Positions 1 to 8,207 of a stretch of DNA of 64,000 nt are shown here, piece after piece. A model generated the notes under the pieces. It was given only the letters and a program-made list of their open reading frames with translations. It did not search any database and had not been told where the DNA came from. How positions within the stretch are numbered: position 1 is the stretch's first letter; each line of letters begins with the position of its first letter. Location: positions 73,965 through 137,964 of the forward strand of contig NZ_JXXK01000007.1 of assembly GCF_000949455.1 (NCBI RefSeq), in the 5' to 3' direction. This stretch comes from Ruthenibacterium lactatiformans. Lineage in GTDB: Bacteria > Bacillota > Clostridia > Oscillospirales > Ruminococcaceae. The position numbers were made by a program, and so were the translations under genes.

Positions 1-635
1 ATGTTCATCACCTCAGAAACATTTGCCCTTGGACGCCGCTTATCCACAATGGCCAGCGGAACGTCCAGCCGTTCGGCAAAGGCACGGGCGCGGGCCACGC
101 TGCCCAGGTCCGGGCTGACGACCGTCACGTTGTCATGGTAAGGCTCCGTTTTGCGTGCGAAATAGGGCGTCAGAATGGGCGCGCCGTACATATGGTCCAC
201 CGGTACGTCGAAAAAGCCCTGGATCTGCGACGCGTGCAGGTCCATGGTCAGCACGCGGTCGGCTCCCGCCGTTACGATCAGGTCCGCCACCAGCTTGGCC
301 GTAATGGGGTCCCGCGCGCGGGATTTCCGGTCCTGCCGGGCGTAGCCGTAATACGGAATGACGGCTGTGATGCGCCCGGCCGACGCGCGCCGGAAAGCGT
401 CCATCATGATGAGCAGCTCCATCAGGTTGCGGTTGACAGGGCTTGAGGTGCTCTGCACCACATAAACGTCGCTGCCGCGCACCGATTCCTGGATGGAGAC
501 CTGTATCTCGCCGTCGCTGAAGCGTCCCACTTCGCTGCGTCCCAGCGTGATGCCGAGACACTCCGCCATTGCCGCCGCCAGTGGCTTGTTGGAATTCCCC
601 GCGAAGATCTTGATATCCTTGCCGTGAAGATTCAT
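1..635 (-). CDS. prs: Ribose-phosphate pyrophosphokinase (PRPP synthetase), 3' part off the window
   Basis: Makes PRPP from ribose 5-phosphate and ATP for purine, pyrimidine, histidine and tryptophan synthesis in the cytoplasm. Reading from ATG at 635, the first 211 residues are present and follow the family closely: [12 protein letters not shown] near the N-terminus, [11 protein letters not shown], the [11 protein letters not shown] segment, [18 protein letters not shown], and the start of the VDKRRP region. The gene runs off position 1, so the PRPP-binding loop and the C-terminus are outside. It lies 58 nt after the acetyltransferase gene on the same strand, probably in the same transcript. 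The order glmU-prs is known from B. subtilis. The longer overlapping frame at 133-645 is a shadow. Confidence 0.95.
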   Translation of the reverse strand, partial: MNLHGKDIKIFAGNSNKPLAAAMAECLGITLGRSEVGRFSDGEIQVSIQESVRGSDVYVVQSTSSPVNRNLMELLIMMDAFRRASAGRITAVIPYYGYARQDRKSRARDPITAKLVADLIVTAGADRVLTMDLHASQIQGFFDVPVDHMYGAPILTPYFARKTEPYHDNVTVVSPDLGSVARARAFAERLDVPLAIVDKRRPRANVSEVMN

Positions 636-693
636 ACCCGCGCACGTCCTTTCCGCATCATCCGTCATTCTGTCCTTATTCTGTTTTCAAAGT

Positions 694-1431
694 TTATTTC
701 GAGCCGGCTTCTTCCTTTGCCTGCTGCTTTGCGATGAACTTTTCCAGCTTGCCCTTCGCCCACTGCGGCTTGTTCACCTGCCGCGCCCGGGCAATGCCCA
801 GCGCGCCCGCGGGCACGTCGTCGGTAATGGTGCTGCCCGCCGCAGTGTACGCGCCGTCGCCCACGCTCACAGGCGCCACCAGGTTCGTATTGCAGCCGAT
901 GAACGCATAATCCCCGATGGTGTTGCGGTGCTTGGCCGCGCCGTCGTAATTGACGGTGACCACGCCGCAGCCGAAATTGCAGTATTTGCCCACGTCGGAA
1001 TCGCCCACATAGGTCAGGTGCGAAACGCTGGTACCCTTGCCCACAGTGGAATTCTTGATCTCCACAAAATCGCCGATGTGCACATTTTCGCACACACGGC
1101 TGTCCGGCCGAATGTGGGCAAACGGGCCGATGGCCGCGCCGCTCTCGATGACGCTGTCATAACCCTGGCTGGCGTTGAATTTCACGTTCTCGCCCACCGT
1201 CACGTTTTCCAGCAGGCTGTTCGGGCCGATGACGCTGCCCGCGCCGATTTTTGTCTCCCCCCGCAGGATGGTGCCCGGCAGGATGACCGCGCCCGGCGCG
1301 ATCTCTACCGTGTCGTCGATGAGGATGCCGTCGGCGGAATAAAAAACAACGCCCGCGGCCAGGTGCCGCTCAAACGTTGCCTCAAATGCCGCCCGGCGCT
1401 GCCGGTATGCTGTTATTGCTTCGTTCTCCAT
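694..1431 (-). CDS. Stand-alone GlmU-type glucosamine-1-phosphate N-acetyltransferase domain (left-handed beta-helix)
   Basis: Resembles only the C-terminal half of GlmU, which acetylates glucosamine 1-phosphate on the way to UDP-GlcNAc. Of 245 residues, nearly all are hexapeptide repeats (for example VEIAPGAVILPGTIL). The catalytic histidine is kept in a HLTYVGD motif (about residue 138), followed by VNYDGAAKH and the acetyl-CoA-binding GCNTNLVAPV and AAGSTITDDV segments. The N-terminal uridylyltransferase domain (about 230 residues in normal GlmU) is absent and no remnant lies upstream. I place the start at ATG 1431, with GGGGG about 10 nt upstream, rather than the TTG six bases earlier. 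If active, UDP transfer must be done by a protein encoded elsewhere. It could also acetylate another sugar. Confidence 0.8.
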   Translation of the reverse strand: MENEAITAYRQRRAAFEATFERHLAAGVVFYSADGILIDDTVEIAPGAVILPGTILRGETKIGAGSVIGPNSLLENVTVGENVKFNASQGYDSVIESGAAIGPFAHIRPDSRVCENVHIGDFVEIKNSTVGKGTSVSHLTYVGDSDVGKYCNFGCGVVTVNYDGAAKHRNTIGDYAFIGCNTNLVAPVSVGDGAYTAAGSTITDDVPAGALGIARARQVNKPQWAKGKLEKFIAKQQAKEEAGSK

Positions 1432-1516
1432 GGACAAACGCCCCCGTTTCTGGTTTGATGTGCGGCGCGCGCAAGGCCCGTCCGCAGAGTTCGATAACGC
1501 TTATCTATACACTTCT

Positions 1517-1544
1517 ATTTTACGATATTCCGGGCGTTTTGCAA
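1517..1544 (-). promoter_or_regulatory. Promoter of the glmU-like/prs operon
   Basis: On the minus strand: -35 TTGCAA (1539-1544), 16-bp spacer, -10 TAAAAT (1517-1522), about 85 nt before the start codon. The 307-bp divergent region 1432-1738 otherwise holds only this and the ppdK promoter. Confidence 0.55.
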
Positions 1545-1636
1545 GGGCATCGGCAAAATTGCACCAAAAATTCAAAATTGCGCGTTAAAATACAATAAAA
1601 AACAGGGAAATAACAGTAGCATTGCCCGCCGCTTTT

Positions 1637-1645
1637 TGTTATAAT
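1637..1645 (+). promoter_or_regulatory. Extended -10 promoter of ppdK
   Basis: TGTTATAAT (1637-1645) is a perfect extended -10 element. The hexamer 17 bp upstream (TAGCAT) is a poor -35, as is usual for extended -10 promoters. Transcription would start near 1652, giving a leader of about 85 nt. Confidence 0.6.
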
Positions 1646-1738
1646 GATGTGTGCAAATGGACAAGTTTTTTGTTCATTCGTGCACGGGAATGGGTTTTGG
1701 GCTTTCCCGCGCACAAAAAAATTTGGAGGTAGAGAAAT

Positions 1739-4369
1739 TTGAGTGACAAAAAATACCTGTACCTGTTCAGTGAAGGGAACAAGGACATGCGTGAGATCCT
1801 CGGCGGCAAGGGCGCTAACCTTGCCGAGATGACCAATGCCGGCATGCCTGTTCCCCAGGGCTTCACCATCAGCACCGAGGCCTGCACCCAGTATTACAAC
1901 GACGGCCGCCAGATCAACGAAGGCATCATGGCCGACATCTACGAGTATATCGGCAAGATGGAGGAGATCGTCGGCAAGAAGTTCGGCGACCCCGCCAACC
2001 CCCTGCTGGTTTCCGTCCGTTCGGGCGCGCGCGCTTCCATGCCCGGTATGATGGATACCATCCTCAACCTGGGCCTGAACGACGAAGTTGTTGAGGGTCT
2101 GGCCAAAAAGACGGGCAACCCCCGCTTCGCCTATGACAGCTACCGCCGCTTTGTGCAGATGTTCAGCGACGTTGTCATGGAGATGAACAAAAGCGAATTC
2201 GAAAAAATCATCGATGAGATGAAGGAAGCCAAGGGCGTCACCCAGGACGTGGAGCTGGACGCCGACGACATGAAGGCTCTTGTTGCCAAATTCAAATCTC
2301 TCTACAAGGAAAAAATGGGCGCGGACTTCCCCACCGACCCGAAGACGCAGCTCATCGAGGCCGTTAAGGCCGTGTTCCGCAGCTGGGACAACCCCCGCGC
2401 CAACACCTACCGCCGCATGAACGAGATTCCCTACGACTGGGGCACCGCCGTCAACGTACAGGCCATGGTGTTCGGCAACTCCGGCGAGAACTCCGGCACG
2501 GGCGTGGCGTTCACCCGCAACCCCGCCACCGGCGAGAAGGCCCTGTTCGGCGAATACCTCATCAACGCCCAGGGCGAGGACGTGGTGGCCGGCATCCGTA
2601 CGCCGTCCCCCATCAGCCACCTGAAAGACCAGATGCCTGAGGTCTACGACCAGTTCGTGACCATCGCCACCAAGCTTGAGAACCACTATCGCGACATGCA
2701 GGACATGGAGTTCACCATCGAGGACGGCAAGCTGTATATGCTGCAGACGCGCAACGGCAAGCGCACCGCCGCCGCCGCGCTGAAGATCGCCGTGGACCTG
2801 GTGGATGAGGGCATGATCACCGAAAAGGAAGCCGTGCTGCGCGTGGAGCCCAAGCAGCTGGACAGCCTGCTGCATCCGCAGTTTGACCCGGCCGCGCTGA
2901 AGGCCGCCGCCGTCATCGGCAAGGGCCTGGCCGCCTCTCCGGGCGCCGCCTGCGGCCAGGTGGTGTTCACCGCCGACGAAGCCAAAGAGGCTGTTGAAAG
3001 CGGCAAGATGAAGAAGGTCGTTCTGGTCCGTCTGGAGACCAGCCCCGAGGACATCGAAGGCATGGCCGTGGCGCAGGGCATCCTGACGGTGCGCGGCGGC
3101 ATGACCAGCCACGCGGCCGTTGTGGCCCGCGGTATGGGTACCTGCTGCGTGTCCGGCTGCGGCGATATCGTCGTAGATTACGACAAAAAATGCTTCACGC
3201 TTTCCGGCAAGACCTACAACGAGGGCGACTGGATCTCCATCGACGGCTCCACGGGCAACATCTACGGCGAGGCCGTGCCCACGGTGGAAGCCTCCATCTC
3301 CGGCGATTTTGGCCGCTTCATGGGCTGGGCCGACGCCGCGCGCAAGCTGGAAGTGTTTGCCAACGCGGACAACCCCCGCGATGCCAAGCAGGCCGTCGAG
3401 TTCGGCGCGGAAGGCATCGGCCTGTGCCGCACCGAGCATATGTTCTTTGAAGCCGACCGCATCAAGGCTGTGCGCGAGATGATCGTAGCCCGCGACGTAG
3501 AGGCCCGCAAGGCCGCTTTGGCCAAGGTTCTGCCGTATCAGCAGAGCGATTTCGAGGCCATGTACAAGGTCATGGGTGAGCGCCCGATGACCATCCGCTA
3601 CCTGGACCCGCCCCTCCACGAGTTCCTGCCCACCAAGGAAGAGGACATCGTTGAGCTGGCAAAGGATCTGGGCATCACCGTGGAGCACCTGCGCAATGTC
3701 ATCGACAGCCTGCATGAGTTCAATCCGATGATGGGTCACCGCGGCTGCCGCCTGGCCGTTTCTTATCCGGAAATTGCCGAGATGCAGACGACCGCCGTCA
3801 TCAACGCGGCCATCAACGTCATCAAGGAGTGCGGCTACAACATCGTGCCCCACATCATGATCCCGCTGGTTGGCGAAGTGAAAGAGCTGAAGTTCGTGAA
3901 AGACGTTGTTGTTGCAACCGCGGACAAGCTGATTGCTGAGGCCGGTGTGGACATGAAATATGAGGTCGGCACCATGATCGAGATCCCGCGCGCCGCCCTG
4001 ACGGCCGACGAGATCGCCAAGGAAGCCGAATTCTTCTCCTTCGGCACCAATGACCTGACGCAGATGACTTTCGGCTTCAGCCGCGACGACGCGGGCAAGT
4101 TCCTCAGCTATTACTACGACAACAAGGTCTACGAGAGCGACCCGTTCGCGCACCTGGACCAAAACGGCGTAGGCAAGCTGGTAGAGATGGCTGCGAAGCT
4201 GGGCCGCCAGACCCGTCCGGAGCTGGGCCTCGGCATCTGCGGCGAGCACGGCGGCGACCCGACGAGCGTCGAGTTCTGCCACCGCGTGGGCCTGGACTAT
4301 GTGAGCTGCTCCCCCTTCCGCGTGCCCATCGCGCGCCTTGCCGCCGCACAGGCTGCTATTAAAAATTAA
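1739..4369 (+). CDS. ppdK: Pyruvate, phosphate dikinase
   Basis: Interconverts pyruvate + ATP + Pi with PEP + AMP + PPi. In anaerobic clostridia it can run in either glycolytic or gluconeogenic direction. The 876 residues match the usual bacterial length. The N-terminal ATP-grasp domain begins GGKGANLAEM. The phosphohistidine swivelling domain carries GGMTSHAAVVARG with His458, and the C-terminal PEP-binding TIM barrel carries GICGEHGGDP with the catalytic Cys834. The start is TTG at 1739, with GGAGGT eight bases upstream; no in-frame ATG fits. It is a single-gene unit closed by a strong hairpin. A 964-residue antisense frame over the gene is a codon-bias artefact. Confidence 0.97.
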   Translation: MSDKKYLYLFSEGNKDMREILGGKGANLAEMTNAGMPVPQGFTISTEACTQYYNDGRQINEGIMADIYEYIGKMEEIVGKKFGDPANPLLVSVRSGARASMPGMMDTILNLGLNDEVVEGLAKKTGNPRFAYDSYRRFVQMFSDVVMEMNKSEFEKIIDEMKEAKGVTQDVELDADDMKALVAKFKSLYKEKMGADFPTDPKTQLIEAVKAVFRSWDNPRANTYRRMNEIPYDWGTAVNVQAMVFGNSGENSGTGVAFTRNPATGEKALFGEYLINAQGEDVVAGIRTPSPISHLKDQMPEVYDQFVTIATKLENHYRDMQDMEFTIEDGKLYMLQTRNGKRTAAAALKIAVDLVDEGMITEKEAVLRVEPKQLDSLLHPQFDPAALKAAAVIGKGLAASPGAACGQVVFTADEAKEAVESGKMKKVVLVRLETSPEDIEGMAVAQGILTVRGGMTSHAAVVARGMGTCCVSGCGDIVVDYDKKCFTLSGKTYNEGDWISIDGSTGNIYGEAVPTVEASISGDFGRFMGWADAARKLEVFANADNPRDAKQAVEFGAEGIGLCRTEHMFFEADRIKAVREMIVARDVEARKAALAKVLPYQQSDFEAMYKVMGERPMTIRYLDPPLHEFLPTKEEDIVELAKDLGITVEHLRNVIDSLHEFNPMMGHRGCRLAVSYPEIAEMQTTAVINAAINVIKECGYNIVPHIMIPLVGEVKELKFVKDVVVATADKLIAEAGVDMKYEVGTMIEIPRAALTADEIAKEAEFFSFGTNDLTQMTFGFSRDDAGKFLSYYYDNKVYESDPFAHLDQNGVGKLVEMAAKLGRQTRPELGLGICGEHGGDPTSVEFCHRVGLDYVSCSPFRVPIARLAAAQAAIKN

Positions 4370-4412
4370 GGGGGAGTATACACCCCGCTTTTCCATCGTA
4401 TTTTGATTCAGC

Positions 4413-4460
4413 AAACCGCCCCTTATATGGCTTGACAGCCATATAAGGGGCGGTTTCTTG
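4413..4460. terminator. Bidirectional terminator after ppdK
   Basis: Perfect 20-bp inverted repeat (4413-4432 and 4437-4456) with a TGAC loop. AAA and TTT flanks allow use in either direction, for ppdK and for the convergent GntR gene. Confidence 0.85.
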
Positions 4461-4503
4461 TTTGTCTCCGCGGCGCCTGCGCTGTCCGGGCGCAGCGAAG
4501 CGT

Positions 4504-5967
4504 TCAGTATTTTTCCGGGATGCGGACGCTCGCCGCCTTATAAAAATTATAATTCTCCAGCATGTATACCTTGGCTCGCTTTAAAACATGGCGATAACAA
4601 TCTGCAATGCTGTCCGCAAAGGAAGCGGCGTCGCCTGCGCGCAGATATTGGACCGAAGCGGCAACCCGCCCGTTGAGATCTTCCAGCGCCTGCCTCCTGT
4701 CCGTATAGTAAGCAATATAGTACCCCCATTCCGTAAGGCGAAAGGTTTCGGCCAACACGATACGCAGGGGTTCCAATTCGATATGCTTTAAAATCGCCTC
4801 AACGATCTCAACGATACAAATGGAATCGGGCATCGCAAATTTTCCATCCAGCTCATCGAGTTCTTTTGCGGTAAACAGCGGCGCTGCAGAAAGCGCCGCG
4901 GGGTGGATGATCAGCACCAGTAATTGCAGTGCCTGAAGATACCGCATGGCTTCTTCTGTGCGCCGTGAGCTGAAGATCACCTGGCTTACCCGGGAAGAAT
5001 CCGGCTCTATTACTACAGTTCCCTTCCCGTTCAGCGTTTTCACAAAGCCCCTTTGCTCCAGCTCTGCCAATGCCTTGCGGACCGTTGATACCGAAACGCC
5101 ATACTGGCCCGCCAGGGCTTTTTCATGAGGAAGATACGTCCTGCGCGGATACTCCCCGCTGCCGATCTTCTGGTTCAGGTCGCTGATTATCCTCATATAA
5201 AAGTAATCTTTACCGCGCAACGGCCGCCATGAAAATGCGGCTTCAGACGGCGGCGGACAATCTGGAGCAGTCTCCGCCAGATGCTTCAGCGTACATTCGA
5301 TTGAACTTGTGAGCCTTTGATACAGGGCCGTCAGCCGGCCGTGCTTGACGACGGGGTCCGTATCTTTCATGATATCCATGATAACACCTGCAAACGGCAC
5401 GGAGCCCCGGGGGAAAAAATCATAAAAGCAGGGGCATTGTTCTGTAAAGAACGTTAAATCGTGGTACAGTTCAAATGTTGAATAGAGGTCGCAGAGCAAA
5501 GGGCTTCCGCCTATTTTCAATACGTCCCTGTCGAAAGCAGAAAACGCACGCCAGCCGCCGGCTGCGACACCAATGCGCGATACGCGCATCGCCTGTTTAT
5601 AATGGGGCATCATTTCCAGGCTGCAGTTTTGCGTTGCAAACACCAGAAGCGGCGGAAGGATCAAGGTCCATGTCCGGTATATCTGTACAAGCCCTTCTCT
5701 TTTTTTCAAAATATCCCGCAGCATATGCTCCGACCCTGGCATTTTTTCCCCGTCAAGGACGACCGGCGCCAAGCGCGGCTGTATCTCGATCAGTCCATCT
5801 TTTTTCAACGCGTCAAAAACCCGGTTGACCGTATACCGGCTTACATGATATTGATCACAAAGCATCCTGGAAGACGGAAGGCTGTTTCCCGGAAGGACCT
5901 GGCCGTTTAGAATACGCTGTTTGACCTCATTGTATACAAATGAAAATTTAGTCTCCTGATGTTCCAC
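4504..5967 (-). CDS. Transcriptional regulator with two GntR winged-helix domains
   Basis: A 487-residue protein with two separate GntR-type DNA-binding domains. The first (about residues 8-70) has LPSSRMLCDQYHVSRYTVNRV, and the second (about 253-322) has LPHEKALAGQYGVSVSTVRKAL followed by GKGTVVI. Each is followed by a helical region of 150-180 residues that I cannot assign to the FCD or UTRA families. The start is GTG at 5967, with AGGGAG seven bases upstream. It diverges from the c-di-GMP signalling operon, so control of that operon or of itself is the simplest guess. Most GntR proteins have one DNA-binding domain, so the doubled layout is unusual. The ligand is unknown. Confidence 0.75.
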   Translation of the reverse strand: MEHQETKFSFVYNEVKQRILNGQVLPGNSLPSSRMLCDQYHVSRYTVNRVFDALKKDGLIEIQPRLAPVVLDGEKMPGSEHMLRDILKKREGLVQIYRTWTLILPPLLVFATQNCSLEMMPHYKQAMRVSRIGVAAGGWRAFSAFDRDVLKIGGSPLLCDLYSTFELYHDLTFFTEQCPCFYDFFPRGSVPFAGVIMDIMKDTDPVVKHGRLTALYQRLTSSIECTLKHLAETAPDCPPPSEAAFSWRPLRGKDYFYMRIISDLNQKIGSGEYPRRTYLPHEKALAGQYGVSVSTVRKALAELEQRGFVKTLNGKGTVVIEPDSSRVSQVIFSSRRTEEAMRYLQALQLLVLIIHPAALSAAPLFTAKELDELDGKFAMPDSICIVEIVEAILKHIELEPLRIVLAETFRLTEWGYYIAYYTDRRQALEDLNGRVAASVQYLRAGDAASFADSIADCYRHVLKRAKVYMLENYNFYKAASVRIPEKY

Positions 5968-6023
5968 GCTCCGTCTCCCTTTCCCGCATCTGTTTTAACC
6001 ATTCCCTTTCGCCGAAGCTATTT

Positions 6024-6043
6024 TAAGGATATTATAACCCTTA
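6024..6043. promoter_or_regulatory. Candidate operator for the double-GntR regulator
   Basis: Inverted repeat TAAGG-N10-CCTTA lying over the -10 of the GntR gene's promoter, consistent with self-repression. Binding is inferred from position only. Confidence 0.4.
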
Positions 6044-6059
6044 TATCCCTGCTTGTCAG
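6031..6059 (-). promoter_or_regulatory. Promoter of the double-GntR gene
   Basis: Minus strand: -35 CTGACA (6054-6059), 17-bp spacer, -10 TATAAT (6031-6036). Confidence 0.7.
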
Positions 6060-6102
6060 GCCAAAAAGCCAAAGCTATTCGCTTCCCTTACCAATATTAA
6101 TG

Positions 6103-6132
6103 TTGCTATGCCCTAAACTGTTCCTTTATACT
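6103..6132 (+). promoter_or_regulatory. Promoter of the c-di-GMP phosphorelay operon
   Basis: -35 TTGCTA (6103-6108), 18-bp spacer, -10 TATACT (6127-6132), 40 nt before the start codon of the first gene. Confidence 0.55.
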
Positions 6133-6171
6133 AAAAAATAGAAATTCATTTGTGAAAGAGATTGGTTCCCA

Positions 6172-7848
6172 ATGGAAAAGCAAAAAATCCTGATTGCAGA
6201 CGATTCCGAAATGAACCGGGCGCTTTTGGTGGATATTCTGGAGGATCAATACGATATCGTCGAAGCCGATAACGGCGCGGCGGCAATTGATCTTCTTACA
6301 CAGTGCGGCGGAGATTTTTCGCTTCTGCTTCTGGATATCATGATGCCCGAAATGGACGGGTTTGAGGTTTTGGCGTATATAAACAGATATCACCTGAACG
6401 ATACGCTCGCCGTCATCATGATCTCTGCCGACGACTCCCCCGCCAACATAAAGCGCGCTTACGACCTGGGCGCGTTTGACTATATCAGCCGCCCTTTTGA
6501 CGCGGCGATCGTGCGCCGCCGCATCTCGAACACGATGCTTTTGTATGCCAGGCAGCGCCACCTTGAAAATATCATCGCCGAACAATTTTACGAGCAGGAG
6601 AAAAACAACGACCTCATGATCTCGATCCTCTCTCACATCGTAGAATTCCGCAATGGCGAAAGCGGCCTGCATGTTTTGCACATCAAAACCATCACAGAGC
6701 TTTTATTGAAGGAGCTTCTTCGGCATACGGACCGGTATCCTCTCTCTCAAACCGATATCAATTTGATCAGTACCGCGTCATCGCTTCATGACATCGGAAA
6801 AATCTCTATTTCAGGGGACATATTGAACAAGCCCGGACGCCTTACTGCCGAGGAGTTCGAAATCATAAAGGGGCATTCGCTGATCGGCGCAAAAATGCTG
6901 TCGGAACTGCCGCTTGACCAGCAGGAGGCGCCGCTTGTCAAAGTAGCTTCCGATATCTGCCGCTGGCACCACGAACGATACGACGGCAACGGTTACCCGG
7001 ACGGCCTGAAGGGAGATGAAATCCCCATTGCCGCCCAGGTGGTTGCCCTGGCAGACGTCTATGACGCTCTGACCAGTGAACGCTGTTATAAAAAAGCGTA
7101 CTCCCACAGCAAAGCGCTGGAGATGATTTTCGAGGGCCGCTGCGGAGCGTTTAACCCCACCCTTTTGCAGTGCCTGCTGGAAATTTCCGACACGCTTGAA
7201 AGCGAATTGGGACAAGCGGCGCTTGAGCGGAATGCCAGGCACAGGCGGGACACGAAAGGCCGGATAGACTATGACAATTTATTCGCACGGGAGCACAGCG
7301 TCTCTCTGGTGCCGCCGTCATCGGAGACGCTTCAGCTGTTATATACCGATTCGCTGACCGAAGTTTACAACCGCCGCTATTATGACGAACAGTTTCGGGA
7401 TTCTGACGACATCGAGGCCGTTGTCGTCATCGACGTCGATTCTTTCAAACACATCAACGACCGTTACGGGCATCACGCGGGAGATATCGTCCTGCGCCGC
7501 ATTGCCAAAACGGTCTCATCGTGCGTGCGGAAAACGGACGCCGTGATCCGCTATGGCGGCGATGAATTCGTAATCATTTTCCACCGGCTCCCCGGGGATG
7601 TTTTCCGGAAAAAGCTGGAAGAGATCCGGGCCGCCGTTGACAGGCTGACGATAGCCGAGCACCCCGGGCTTCACGTTTCCGTAAGCCTCGGCGGGGCATA
7701 CGGCGTGGGAAAAACAACAGAGCTGTTCGAAACAGCCGACAGGCTTATGTATCAGGCAAAAAAGAGTAAGAACAAAGCCATCGCCGGCTTTGTGAGCACG
7801 CAAACGGAAAATACCGGCAAAGGCAGGGATGTCGAGATATGGAGTTAA
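6172..7848 (+). CDS. Response regulator with REC, HD-GYP and GGDEF domains (c-di-GMP turnover)
   Basis: Output protein of the phosphorelay, able in principle to make and degrade cyclic di-GMP. The N-terminal receiver domain has phospho-acceptor Asp55 in LLLLDIMMPEMDG. The central HD-GYP phosphodiesterase (about residues 145-340) has the HD pair at 206-207 and an intact HHERYDGNGYPDGL motif at 266-279. The C-terminal diguanylate cyclase has GGDEF at 462-466 and an RKTD inhibitory-site motif (453-456) five residues before it. All catalytic motifs look intact, which is rarer than having one side degenerate. ATG at 6172 is preceded only by a weak GAAAGAGA. The gene overlaps the Hpt gene by 10 nt, so the two are co-translated. 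Confidence 0.92.
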   Translation: MEKQKILIADDSEMNRALLVDILEDQYDIVEADNGAAAIDLLTQCGGDFSLLLLDIMMPEMDGFEVLAYINRYHLNDTLAVIMISADDSPANIKRAYDLGAFDYISRPFDAAIVRRRISNTMLLYARQRHLENIIAEQFYEQEKNNDLMISILSHIVEFRNGESGLHVLHIKTITELLLKELLRHTDRYPLSQTDINLISTASSLHDIGKISISGDILNKPGRLTAEEFEIIKGHSLIGAKMLSELPLDQQEAPLVKVASDICRWHHERYDGNGYPDGLKGDEIPIAAQVVALADVYDALTSERCYKKAYSHSKALEMIFEGRCGAFNPTLLQCLLEISDTLESELGQAALERNARHRRDTKGRIDYDNLFAREHSVSLVPPSSETLQLLYTDSLTEVYNRRYYDEQFRDSDDIEAVVVIDVDSFKHINDRYGHHAGDIVLRRIAKTVSSCVRKTDAVIRYGGDEFVIIFHRLPGDVFRKKLEEIRAAVDRLTIAEHPGLHVSVSLGGAYGVGKTTELFETADRLMYQAKKSKNKAIAGFVSTQTENTGKGRDVEIWS

Positions 7849-8201
7849 GAGATTGCTATGCGGAATTCGGCGGAGATTACAAGGAAGTGCTGAGCAGGCT
7901 GCAGCGTGAGCAGACCGTCCAGAAATTCGTTCTCAAATTTTTAGACGACAAAAGCTTCAGCTCTCTGGAAACGGCCCTGCAAAACCGGAATTACGAAGAA
8001 GCATTGCGCTTTGTCCATACGCTCAAAGGGATCTGCCGGAACCTTTCTTTCACCAGACTGTACGAAAGCAGCAGCCGAATGACAGGAGCGTTTAAGGCCG
8101 GAGATTTTGAAAATGCAGCCGCCGGAATGCCGCAGCTCTCTGACGACTATCATCAGATCATCCGTGCAGTTGAAGCCTACAAGACGTGCAGGGAGGGATA
8201 G
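7839..8201 (+). CDS. Hpt (histidine phosphotransfer) domain protein
   Basis: A 120-residue single-domain phosphotransfer protein. The phosphorylated histidine is His60, in the FVHTLKGICRNL motif typical of Hpt four-helix bundles. It sits between a receiver-output protein and a hybrid kinase that itself lacks an Hpt domain. It is therefore the expected relay between the kinase's receiver domains and the REC-HD-GYP-GGDEF protein. The start at 7839 overlaps the previous gene and has AGGGA ten bases upstream; the next gene starts six bases after its stop. Confidence 0.88.
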   Translation: MELRDCYAEFGGDYKEVLSRLQREQTVQKFVLKFLDDKSFSSLETALQNRNYEEALRFVHTLKGICRNLSFTRLYESSSRMTGAFKAGDFENAAAGMPQLSDDYHQIIRAVEAYKTCREG

Positions 8202-8207
8202 CCGCAG

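Noticed and set aside
1520..4414. 964-residue antisense frame opposite ppdK
   Set aside because: A typical artefact of GC-rich codon bias. ppdK matches its family end to end, and the antisense protein shows no recognisable motif.
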